Of a stretch of DNA of 64,000 bases, positions 1 through 10,621 are shown piece after piece. This DNA is from Dipetalonema caudispina (Eukaryota > Nematoda > Chromadorea > Rhabditida > Onchocercidae). Position 1 is the first letter of the stretch, and each line of letters opens with the position of its first letter. The notes below the pieces were generated by a model, which saw only the letters and a program-made list of their open reading frames with translations, was not told where the DNA came from and did not search any database. The translations under genes were made by a program, and so were the position numbers. The stretch spans positions 33,107-97,106 of the forward strand of contig JABVXV010000242.1 in assembly GCA_013365325.1 (NCBI GenBank). The letters run 5' to 3'.

Positions 1-189
1 GATTTTTGCTAAAGTTTTATTACTTTTGATTTCTATTTAATAAAGTCGAGCATTAAAGGACTCGCCAATTCATTAAAATGGTCAACTTAAAAATAAATAT
101 GAAAAAAACATTTCTAACTTCTTCTATGAATATTAATGCGTTTTAAGTATCTGCAATGTATGCATGCGTGTATGAATATGTACACAACA

Positions 190-241
190 CGCATGCTTGA
201 TTGCAAATGAAGATTCGCATGCTTGATTGCAAATGAAGATT
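190..241. repeat. 26-bp tandem duplication
   Basis: Two exact head-to-tail copies of a 26-bp unit that begins CGCATGCTTGATTGC, at 190-215 and 216-241. Confidence 0.95.
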
Positions 242-489
242 TAATAAAAAATTCATTGCATGGATGATTCCTAGCAAATTACGTTAACTCTCACGGATAT
301 AACTCGAAAAATGATTTCCCTTCAGTAACAAATGAGAATAGACATAAAGAAGGAAGCTTGGTAAAAGAACAACTACAGGGCCAACATACCACTCACTTTG
401 AAGGAGAGATCAAATTCCCGCGACTACCACAACCCGCCAACAGCGTCACGGAAATTTTTTTTGGAAACACGAAAGATACCTGATAATCG

Positions 490-690
490 TAGAAGATCTG
501 TCATACAGATACACATACACACATATGTATATAAACATACATGCAATATGGACATGCATCCGCATGTCTGCATGCATTTATGCATGACGTGCACATACAG
601 GTATACGTGTGCGTGCACAACTAGATACGTGGAATATCCGCGCACATACCCACACACACACACACACACACGTGCACGTGCTCCACGTAG
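490..690. repeat. CA/TG-rich alternating tract with (CA)n core
   Basis: A stretch of alternating purine-pyrimidine DNA (ACATAC, ATGCAT, GTGCGTGCAC) with an uninterrupted CA run at about 650-672. Such sequence is prone to replication slippage and can adopt Z-DNA; no function is implied. Confidence 0.85.
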
Positions 691-1360
691 ATATACATGG
701 ACATACACTAACGTGAAATAGAGAGATATGGTACCATACTGTATTGACTGGAATATGCACATTGACAGAGACAGACAAACAGACAGAACATTACGATAAG
801 ATTAAGGGATATGGACACGGTAGAGAAAAAGAAAGAAAGAAACGGTGGATTGCTATCTCTTCGCAACAATGCATAACTATATCTCGCTATCTCTATTTCT
901 TCTCTGCTCTTCTGCAACATACTCTTTACTTGTACCGTTCCGTGATAAAATACACTTTTTGTACAATGTCTGTAACCTCATATAACCATACACTCTTTTA
1001 TTTCCTTTGCTATTCTGCACTACCATTGTCGTAAAATATTCAATGATTTCGTTAGAAAATGTTATAAGAAGAAAAGGCGGCAATACAAATATTGGTTCGA
1101 TGCCAACATTAATATGTCTTTAAAGATATTGTTAATTGTTTGTTCCGGTTTGTTTACTCGTAATTATTCGGTTTACTTTGTGTACTATTAAATTTCCTGA
1201 AACGGAATATTATATATATCTCATTCTCCTTATTACAATAGGGACGACATCGGGTGGTTGATTATTAAATAATGAGTAGTTATCCTGAATAAATTTTTCA
1301 TCGTTTTGCAAAAATCTAATAAGATGTATTACTTGTAGACGTTGCTGTAATGCTTATTTT

Positions 1361-1362
1361 AG
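1361..1362 (+). other. Putative trans-splice acceptor of PTPA
   Basis: TTATTTTAG ends 43 nt before the first in-frame ATG of PTPA. In nematodes a U-rich 3' splice site just upstream of the start usually receives the spliced leader. A short upstream coding exon joined here by cis-splicing is the alternative, since the frame stays open back to this AG. Confidence 0.45.
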
Positions 1363-1405
1363 GTACTCTATCGAATTGCGACCATTCAGCACACAACTGG
1401 AATCA

Positions 1406-4400
1406 ATGAATGATGTTTTAGGTGGATCGGTCAAGGACATATACCGTCGTCCAGAACGTTATATCTTATCCGTATTCGATCTTACGAAATGGTGCCGTTC
1501 AAAGGTGGATTCATTTGTTTGTGTAGTTAGGGCTGTTCTTCACTTCTTCATTCATCAGGAATGCAACTTTGGTAGAACTCTGTTCTTACTCCTCACATTC
1601 TGGAGTAATTTTCCATTTAGTATAAATTTTTTGAACACAAATATCGTCAAAATAGTTATGGCAAAAGTTGTTTGTTCGCAGCAGTATAAGTGTGAATCTT
1701 GGCTTCAGTTGTGCTATTATTAGTAAATTGCTGAAGACAAACGTCAAAAAACTTCATCGTCAAACGGAGTAGAGGGAACAAACGGGATTTGCAGTATGCC
1801 TTTTTACATGGGTGAACGATATTAGTTGGTGTTGAACGTAATTTTATAGTAGTCACAGAGTAAAAATATTAATTTTAGTTTAAATTCTTGAGCCTGGTGA
1901 TATTTGACGCTGTTTATGCTGCAAATTACTGCGTTGAGTCTTGAGTTTGACATATTTTTAATGAGACCTCAATTTTGCATTCCTTATGTATTGAAAGTCC
2001 ATAACAATTGAGAAGACATACAGCTATAAGTAAAAGAAGCTGAGTATAAGTCAGTGTGCTGCTTTGGATGTTTTCAGGCTTATATGAAATATCAGTATGT
2101 TATTTGAGAGTTTTTCAGGCTTATATGGAATATATGGCAATGGTGAATGAACTGAATGATGCAGTGAAAGGTGTTATATCAACAGAAGATATTCCTATCA
2201 GTCCAAAGGTTATGGATGCAATTGACATTTTGGACGAACTCCAGGTTCCTTACATTCTTTGATTTTCAGAGGTAAATTTCCAACTGATGCTTTATAAATC
2301 TGTTGTTTGTTTTATTGTAAAGTAGTGATTTATTTTTTTTTTCTGATATGTAACATTACATATTCATAATTTAAATCAGTAACAGCATTTGTCACATGTC
2401 CAAACTTCACTTGCCATACGAAACTTTACACGCACTTGCCTTTATCACTTAAAAGTGTTTTGAGATAAGCTTCCAGAAAGATTAACAAATTGTTCGGAAA
2501 TCTATATTATACGTAGAGCAGTGCTATTAAGTGCCAAGTGGCAAGGATTATTTTTAGAAATGGACACTGGAATATCCACCAGAAGATATAGGAACACAGC
2601 GCTTTGGTAATGTTGCGTTTCGTAAATGGTATCAGCGTCTGACAGAGGTTTTATATTTTCATGAATTTAAGTATCTTCAAACAAGCTATTGATTTTTCAT
2701 ATTTCTTTTTAATAAGCTATGAAGTCAGATCTTCGATTCAATTCAGTTTCTTTTTCAGGAGGCTGATGATATAATTTATGGTCTTTTAACTGCGGAAAAA
2801 AAGGGCTTCGTCATAGAATTACTTCCATACTTTTTGGATTCATTCGGCAATGCAACGCGAATTGACTACGGATCAGGTTTCGTGTTTTTATTTTGCTCGA
2901 AATGATTTATGGTGACTGAAACGGTATTGTGGTTTTTCTTGATTCCTGTTTATTCTATAGCATTCATGAATGTTTTAGGACATGAAGCCTCTTTTCTAAT
3001 ATTTATGCTTTGCCTTCGCAAATTGGGCGTATTTGTGCCGTCAGACAATCGTGCACTTGTCCTTCGATTATTTCTGAAGTAAGTTTATCAATGATTATAT
3101 AAAAGAACTATAGATTATTAAAGTGCGTGATCCATCTTGCCATTTATTTCGTTTACTGTAACTGACTTGGGAATTGTGTGTATTGCTTGTCTAAAGCTTT
3201 CGGGAACTTAAATGTATTTTGGAGTACTTAATGATATAAGTTATTACGCTGCATGTTCGTTTTTTCAACTTGTTGAATGGATAAATTAGTAAAAATTTGT
3301 ACTTTTCTTAGAACTATTTTATCGTTGATCGATCTTTCATCTCCACTGTATTCTACTAATTCCTTTTCAGATATATACGACTAATACGCTGTCTTCAAAC
3401 TACTTATAGAATGGAACCAGCCGGAAGTCGGGGTGTACATGCGCTAGATGATTTTCAGTTCATACCTTTTCTGTGGGGCAGTTCCCAGCTAATCGGTAAC
3501 CAATTATATAAAAAAAAAAGTTATAAACAAACTTAAATTTTATATTTGTTACCAGATTTTTTTACTCTCTTTGTTATAGGAAATAAACGATTGGTACCAG
3601 AGTCTTACTTGAAGCCTGAAATTGTCGAAATGCATGCTTCAAGAAATTTATTTTTTGATGCTATCCAATACATTAATAACGTGAGATTTAATTATATAAA
3701 GGAAATTGAATATTTCTAGGATACTGGTAGAGGTGCTTAAAAATTAGCAATACTAACAATCGTTTATGAGCAGTGATGTGGTTTGAGATGTTACGCATGT
3801 CTTATATTTTTTCGGATTTTCTCGTTTTGGGCCATAAATCTTCAAATATTGGTTCGACAGATGTAAAATAGTTTGGAAAATATTGTGAAGATAATTTCCC
3901 GTCTCAAAATAAAAACTTTTAAGCATGCAACACTACTTATTTTTCTCTTTTGGATTTGCATTGAAATCTTAACATCATTTTCAATTTTCAGACAAAAAAT
4001 GGTCCTTTTCATGAGCATTCAAATCAATTATGGAATATTAGCGCCGTACAAACTTGGGAAAAAGTCAATTCTGGCATGTTTAAGATGTATGAAGCTGAGG
4101 TAATCTCTGTTAATCAGTAACTTTCTCGCACTTTTCCATATCTACTTTTTGAGCAATAAAATATCAGATTGATTAAGGAATCTGGAGAGTTGGCTTAAAA
4201 TCTCAGGTAATGACAAAATTATGTTGAGGGCGATGTAGGATCGATGAGAGTACGTCCCAAGCTTGAAAAAATACAAGATGAAAGCTAATGGTGCAAAAGA
4301 TTGAAAGGATGGAGTAAGCCAATCCTTCTTATTTTCGATGCTAATTCTGGAAGCGTCATGAATTGATTTTCTCTAAATCGGCAATCCTGAATCGAGCTAC

Positions 4401-4575
4401 GTACCTTTATTCTGTAATTTCGCAATTTGATTTTTAGGTGCTGAAGAAGTTCCCAGTAGTGCAACATTTCCAGTTTGGATCTTTGTTTTCAATAGAACCA
4501 GTGAAAGAAATGGACGATCCGAACTTGATTGGTGCGGGAAAGAATATCACAGCGTCTCCAGCTTCTAAATGTTAG
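1406..4575 (+). CDS. PTPA: PTPA, phosphotyrosyl phosphatase activator (PP2A activator)
   Basis: Peptidyl-prolyl isomerase-like activator that remodels and loads the PP2A catalytic subunit in cytosol and nucleus. Predicted exons: 1406-1504, 2119-2244, 2558-2647, 2759-2876, 2979-3078, 3371-3495, 3580-3680, 3992-4099, 4438-4575. All junctions are GT-AG and phase-consistent, giving about 334 residues, the normal family length. Recognisable family blocks occur in order: RFGNVAFRKWY, NATRIDYGSGHEASF, YRMEPAGSRGVHALDDFQF, PFLWGSSQL, GPFHEHSNQLWNISAV and KFPVVQHFQFGSL, which together cover the nucleotide-binding and PP2A-contact regions. The C-terminal tail after FGSLFSIEPV is about 25 residues longer than I would expect and polar. 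The start is the first in-frame ATG after a likely trans-splice site. Exon 2 has a duplicated acceptor 41 nt upstream. Identification is secure; exact N-terminus is less so. Confidence 0.95.
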
Positions 4576-6812
4576 CAAATGTCCAGTATTTAACAAATTG
4601 GTAATTGTGCTGTTGTATCAAAATCGTGATTTTATTCGCTGTATATTTGTGTAAAATGTCTCTAATATTGTTGAAATTTTACCAACCCAAGGATAAGAAA
4701 AGTTCACCGTATTAATGAAGAGAGGATGTTATATTATTGATCCATTCTTGTGGCGTATATCCGTTTCCTAGTTGCATTAGACTTACCTTCACTTCCTAAT
4801 GTCTGATTTCAGTAATTCTTTGCTTTAATTTGATTGCGTATTTTTTTTTTTTTATTTTTATTTGTATGCACGATGAAGTAGCGCATAATTTTTGGATAAT
4901 ATAATTGAAATTTGCTTTTATTGCTTATCATTATATATGCATGTATACTATTTACTTACCAAATAATATCGATTTGAAGGAATAGCCCGTAATCCTTGGA
5001 TTTATTAATCATTCAATATATGGGAAGATGGTGCACAGTTTATGATCCATCTTATCCAAAGTGGGGCCTGCAGTGCCAACGGTCAAAACGTTTCGTTTAT
5101 TCATAACTGTTTAGATGTTTCGCTCCCTAATATGCATTTTAGAAGTAATGCAAGCAAACTGAAAATGATTTATTCAATTTGTAATTAAAGAGGAAGCGAA
5201 AATTATTGAAATAATAGTTGGTATTTAGAATTTTATATATCGGAACAAGTAGATTGCCATTGAAATTTTCTTTTTCAGGATTCACTGCAAAAAATAAAAT
5301 CATGAAATGTTGTGGATACTGTATTCAGTATTAATATTTTACAATATTCGTAACATATCCTAACTTACTTTTTTGTTTTTTATTTCAAGGGATAGTTTCG
5401 CATTTCCTATTGGAAGTTGTATATTTTCGATAAAGGAATTGAATTTTGATCAGAAGCATTGTAGGATGATTCTGATGTCTTTTTAGTCTCTTGCCATATA
5501 TTGCTTTTTCAATAGAAAGAACAATGGCTTTCGGCGGAGGTGTGTTTTCCTCACCTTTTAAATATGGTGATGTTAGGAAAAGGAAAAACTACAATATTTT
5601 TTTCTTTGCATGGGTGATTCGTTATATTGATCAATGCTAACTTTGTGCTTTTTTTTTTGAAGAGAATAATTAGAAATGTGAATTATTGTAAATGAAACAA
5701 AGATGACGCAGCGATCTGTAGTTGAATTAAACGTTTTCAAATGATAGAAGGAGCGATGAAGAGAATGACTGCATGAATTTCATTGATGCTAAATTTGTGG
5801 CCGAGAGCTTGAATCATGAAGGAATCTGAAATTTCAGAATTGAGTGAAGTTGTAGTCATTTTACTAGTACAGTATCTAAATAAGCAGGTGAAAGTCTAGC
5901 AAGTTTCAACTGTCAGTATCATATATATACGAAAACATGCGTGGTAAAGTTCAATAGAAATTCACAAGGAAAATAACTTAAATTTATATTCCCACAGCCA
6001 GGCTGTAGAACATTATTCTTGTCCTTCTAATAGAGCCAAATCTTGATTTTGTAATAATTGTTGCTATTTGCGTTACACTAAATGTGAGCAGACTGACATG
6101 TCTTCGCGAATAATGAATAATTTAATTCTGACAAAATACCTCAGTTCAAGACATCAACTATGATTATTTGGTTTATGATAAGTGATCAGCTATGTTAAGT
6201 TTTGCTTGCTACCTTTGATCTTATCATCTAACGGAAGAGAAATCTTATCTTTTTTTTTATTATTTCCCTTTTGCTTTATACTACTCCATTAATGCGTTGC
6301 AGTAATTATGCAAAGAGGATGATATTTTTAAAGAAAAAAAGTAATTTTTAAAATGTTGCAATTTATCATCTTGAGGCATTATTATTCCGAAAAGCTGCGG
6401 AAGTCGGTTGACTTATTTTATTTCTCTTTATTTCCAAAAAATCCCATTTAGGTATTTACGTGTGAGTGGCAGCGATTGATCAGTGAAGTTATATCTCTCA
6501 GAAGATTTATATGTCCCCAAAGCGGAGAGGAAACTGTCACATAGGCTAATGGATTAAGATAAAGATGGCTCAAACCATTAGTAGCTTAATTAATGATTTA
6601 AATAGAAAATATTTTTTGGGAATCCCAGGCTATCTTTCATTAGAGTCTATATATTGATTGATATAATGGTTTTGACAATTTCAGTTTAAAAGAAAGATAT
6701 TGCATAATACTTCAAAGGCATAATTTTATTGTTAAAAGTTTGACTTTACATGATGCGAAATTTCAGGGTTTTATTTAACAAATTCAGTTAATAGTTTCAT
6801 ATACTATTTCTT
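4576..6812. other. Intergenic spacer, no gene seen
   Basis: AT-rich DNA between the PTPA stop and the next start. It has T runs and scattered stop codons in all frames; I see no exon-like open stretch, RNA gene or clear repeat. Confidence 0.6.
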
Positions 6813-6814
6813 AG
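6813..6814 (+). other. Putative trans-splice acceptor abutting the start codon
   Basis: ACTATTTCTTAG directly precedes the ATG at 6815, so a spliced leader joined here would leave no native 5' UTR. This is common in nematode mRNAs and supports the chosen start. Confidence 0.5.
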
Positions 6815-8946
6815 ATGACTGATAGTAGCGCAATGGAAGTTCAAGTTGTACCACACGAAGAATCCGTTGAGGTCGGTGACCAAACGATGACCAAAATTCC
6901 AACAAAATCAGTAAGATCTATGTAATATGAGTACTGTCACACATTACATATTATTAGGGATTTCAGTTATATTTCTTGCAATGCACACAGCTTACATTTC
7001 AAATTCCAATCAAATTTTGTTCACAGTTTTTAGATTTTAGCTCCTTAGGAGTAAAAATGACGCATTCAACAAAGATAAAGAAATTGAAACTCATTATACT
7101 CGTTATACACCCGTCTTTTGGTTTAATGAATAGAGATTAGGTTACAAGCAATATTAAGTGCAAATGTTCCAACTAATTCGTTCAATGTCTGTTCATATTG
7201 ATGTTTTTTCTGACCTATTTAATTCTCCACAATGATGTTTGCTTCCCGACCGTTCCGGTAATATTACCTCCTCGTCTCAAGCTTCCTTTAATGCTTCTTC
7301 TTTGTCATATTCATTCTCTTTTTTACAGAACTAGAAAATTGATAGTGACAGGAGCTCCTTATAGGTAGAGACTAATAATGTTTTTTGTCCTTTAGGTAAG
7401 AGGGAAATCAGAAACTGTACGAATAACTGATGAAAATTTTGATGATGATCCCGCAGAGGTGGGTGAAATGGAAGTGAACAAAATCAACGATGATATGGTT
7501 AAAAAATTGCTTATGTGTGATAAAAGTGGGCTGAAAAATGACGACAGTGAAGTTGAAGGTCCGAACTTTTTCCAAATTCAAAAGCTTGCAACATCAATAA
7601 AAGGGAACTCGTTTTTCTTTTTAATTTTAACTTTATTTAAGAAAATTATGGAACTAAGAAAAAATTTTTAACCTTAACTAATTTGCACATGCCAGATAGT
7701 CTATCGAAAACACCGGAAGAGCTTGAGGAGGCGGAACTACTTCGAGAGATTGCCAAGAGGCCTTTGGAATCGTTTAAAAATATGAAAGACGTACCGGATG
7801 CTATCGCAAAAACTTATTATAAAGTGAAGGGATTTATCATTGTTTAGTCTGATTGAATGAGTTTTTCCATTAAAAGTTGTGAATTTCGTAAAGTTTTTCA
7901 AGCAATAATTGATATGAATTGATTCGCAGTTAATTTTAATACAATAACAATGTTCCTTCTGGTACCCTTACCTAAAGGCTTAAAATGCAGGACATCACTC
8001 GTCGTTGGAAGGAATCAGAGGCACGTATCAAAGAAACTGAAAATTTGCTCTCGAATGTGAAATATGAAGATCGTTCCTTAGAGGAAGATCGCCTAGAGAT
8101 TCTTGGTGAATTACTGGATAAGGCAACCCAGTCGTTCGAAATTTTTGAAGAGCACGAAGTGGGTCATGTTTAAGGAGAATTGTAATCACGTCACTGTTAA
8201 AGACTTTTTCAATAAATAAGTGCTGACTAGGCCCAATAGGCCAGAAAACAGGGTAAATTAGTAAACTATTCAATAAACTTAAAGTTATAATTTTGTAAGT
8301 TATAAGAAAGTCCCGCTGTCAAAACGAAGTCGAAAATTTCGAAGCAAGAAATTCCAAGCATACATATATCTTCTGCACTGAATTTTCAGTCTATCCTAAT
8401 GCTGTAAAATATATGACAATATTGCAGAACCGCAAAGTGCCGTATGGTCATCGAATTGTTCTTGAAGCAAGATTGTTGATGGTTTTTAATAATGCTGTCA
8501 ACCTCATTTCTAAAATTATTGGTGAATTTGATAAACTCAAAGGGGATCAAGTCGGTGTGAATGATGAAAGAGATGTAACATTTTTTTTTCTTTTTTTTTT
8601 CAATAAATTGTGCTCAAAATATCAGAACTCCATGAAGATAACAAATTGAATTACATTAGTAAGACTTAATGAGCAGATTTGTTGTGGTGCTATTCTACCG
8701 GATACGGTTAACAATGCATTAAATCTTTGAAAGAAGTTTACGATAGCAGCCATTAAACGATTTTGTTGGATCTCTCAGCTGATATGAATGTTTCAAATTA
8801 AGGATATTGTGATTTTTAGTGAGAAATGGTTTTATATGGAACAAATGTGTTTTCAGCAACTTCGTTATGAGATCCGTTATTGTGACGCGGTCTATACTGA
8901 AGTGCATGAACGTTTCCTGAAATCCTATTTGGAAATGGAATGGTGA
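6815..8946 (+). CDS. Unrecognised acidic helical (coiled-coil-like) protein
   Basis: I do not recognise the family. Predicted exons 6815-6910, 7396-7558, 7696-7823, 7991-8158, 8428-8574, 8857-8946 keep frame across GT-AG junctions and give about 263 residues. Residues 1-90 are acidic and low in hydrophobics (VTDENFDDDPAEVGEMEVN type). From about residue 88 the protein is strongly helical, with EELEEAELLREIAKR, then ITRRWKESEARIKETENLL, then RLEILGELLDKATQSFEIFEEHE, then a more hydrophobic helix HRIVLEARLLMVFNNAVNLI, ending FLKSYLEMEW. There is no signal peptide or obvious membrane span. The helices resemble spectrin-like or tethering-complex coiled coils, but that is inference. An exon-like open stretch at 9991-10134 lies downstream in the same orientation and could belong to an alternative 3' end, though its phase does not join the duplicated exon at 10.4 kb. 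Confidence 0.65.
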
Positions 8947-10302
8947 AATAATTGATGTAAAATCATCACTTTATTTTAGGCTTAAATGAAATTTCCTTTT
9001 AAATGATGGTTAAAATCCTGCAGCATCACAAACGGAAATACATTTCTAGAAAAAAGTATCCGTAATATCTATGCTATAAGCCAAATTTGTGTTTATTTCG
9101 TCTTAGAATTTTGGGAGGAAATCAGTTCGTATTTCATGGCGCAATTCGAAAGAAGAATAGGAAAATTTTGACCAATCTCCATAGTGATAAATGATATCCG
9201 GCTTTGTCGATATCCAGCTTTCTAAATATTTTTCTAAATAGACTCCAAAGATGTTTAACTTTAAAAAAAACAAAAGACCCGTGAAGGAAAATACGGTAGG
9301 AAATGATTCATTTAGTCAACGAAAATATTCTACTGATAAGGCTGGCAGGGATGGGTGCCAATAGTGACATCAATAAAATGCCTGTTTTTGGGTCGTATTA
9401 AATTCTAAAATTTGCATATTCAAAAGATAAAATGAACTTAACCGGAAGTTGTTTAATAATTTTGTATAACAACATGACGCATAGCAATTGTAACCGCATA
9501 CGGATGTGATCAGATTGTGAATGATGGTCATCATGATATGAACTTGAGCACGAAAATTAGAACAATTGCTGAATAAACACATTAAAGAATAAATATGTGG
9601 GACCTTATATTTGTTTAAAATGTGTATGATCATGTTCTGTGAAAAGGTCAAACATATCAAACATTATTTTCGTCTTGTTTTTGATTAGAGAAGGACTACT
9701 ACGAACGCGAATGATGAAGGTAAACAAGCTTACGAAGAGTAGAAGAAATATGTGATATAAATAAGCTATGATTCCAAAAAATATATTGTGTTAGATGGTG
9801 AATTTGATGGATGATGAATGGATGAATTTATTGAGCAATAGGTGTTTGACCAGTCACTTTCCAAGTTTAATTTATTATGAAAGCTTTAAAAGATTGCAAC
9901 ATATGGTTATAATATTTTCAAATATTGTGTCAAAGCTCCGATACCAAGGTAACAAATTGTAACCACTTCAAAGTTGTTTTGTATTCGTAGCGTGATGAAT
10001 TGGAGTTCATTTTCATTCTAATACTAAAAACAACTGAAGATGTTACTTTAGAAGTCATTGTTGGCGATAGTTACTTACCTAAAAATCCCAACCGCTTTTT
10101 CCGACGAATTTATAACAGCATGTCGAATTTCAGGTTATCAGACTACTTGAAATATCAAATTTTGAAAAAACATAGCTTCTTCAGATATTACATCCAAAGA
10201 GAATCGATCTAAAAGCGAATAAATTTATCAGTTATCATTATATTGTCCTGTTAGTGTATCATAAATCGATGCAAATTTAAGAGTATTGTGTTGAGGATAG
10301 AA
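8947..10302. other. Spacer with one exon-like open stretch
   Basis: Mostly AT-rich spacer. An open frame after TTCGTAG at 9990 reads RDELEFIFILILKTTED and later PNRFFRRIYNSMSNF up to 10134, where CAG is followed by GT. It is open to 10209. It may be a chance ORF or a remnant or alternative exon of the preceding gene. No product can be named. Confidence 0.3.
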
Positions 10303-10621
10303 ATTTAATAATTAAAGAGAACATTGACAGTCAATTAAACAGTCAATAATCCTTGCAAGGTATCAATTTCAGTACATTTGTGGTTGGATAGTTATTGTAC
10401 TTATTTTTACGGCAATCATTTTCTGCCTTACTCGACGATATTCCTGCCTGTGTTGCGATACATTAACAAACTATAGTTGTGGTACTTATTGTCTATGCAA
10501 TCTCCTACAACTTCTTTCAAACCTTAATCCGTCCAAAAAGTAGACATTTTTGGCATCGTGCTGGCAGTAACTACGCACAGTCATTATGTCGTGCTGGTAA
10601 CGGTATCGTCGCAACCAAGCA
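10303..10621 (+). pseudogene. Inverted duplicate of the ADAM transmembrane exon
   Basis: This segment is nearly identical to the reverse complement of 36392-36718, the ADAM exon that encodes the transmembrane helix and the start of its tail, plus part of the preceding intron. The copied 3' splice site (ATCAATTTCAG) is intact at 10374. The copied exon reads ICGWIVIVLIFTAIIFC followed by a Cys-rich stretch. The copy lacks 8 nt (AATCGGTA) present in the ADAM gene, which throws it out of frame and stops it after a few more codons, and it ends abruptly in a T run. I read it as a recent non-functional copy from the ADAM gene, although the reverse direction cannot be excluded. Confidence 0.88.

Larger units (their letters stand above)
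1..1362. other. Upstream intergenic DNA, no gene seen
   Basis: AT-rich spacer before PTPA. It holds a 26-bp tandem duplication and a CA/TG-rich alternating purine-pyrimidine tract. Open frames of about 70-110 codons across 400-1030 are products of the CA/TG repeat: they overlap on both strands and encode runs of alternating residues. I see no splice-supported exon. Confidence 0.6.

Noticed and set aside
398..1083. Overlapping ORFs of 66-112 codons on both strands
   Set aside because: They follow the CA/TG-rich tract, encode repeat-type peptides and have no splice structure.
1090..1115. TTGGTTCGATGCCAA resembling a tRNA T-arm
   Set aside because: No acceptor stem, D-arm or anticodon arm can be built from the flanks.
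10303..10621. Duplicated ADAM exon as a processed retrocopy
   Set aside because: It includes intron sequence and the splice acceptor, and lacks a poly-A tail or joined exons.
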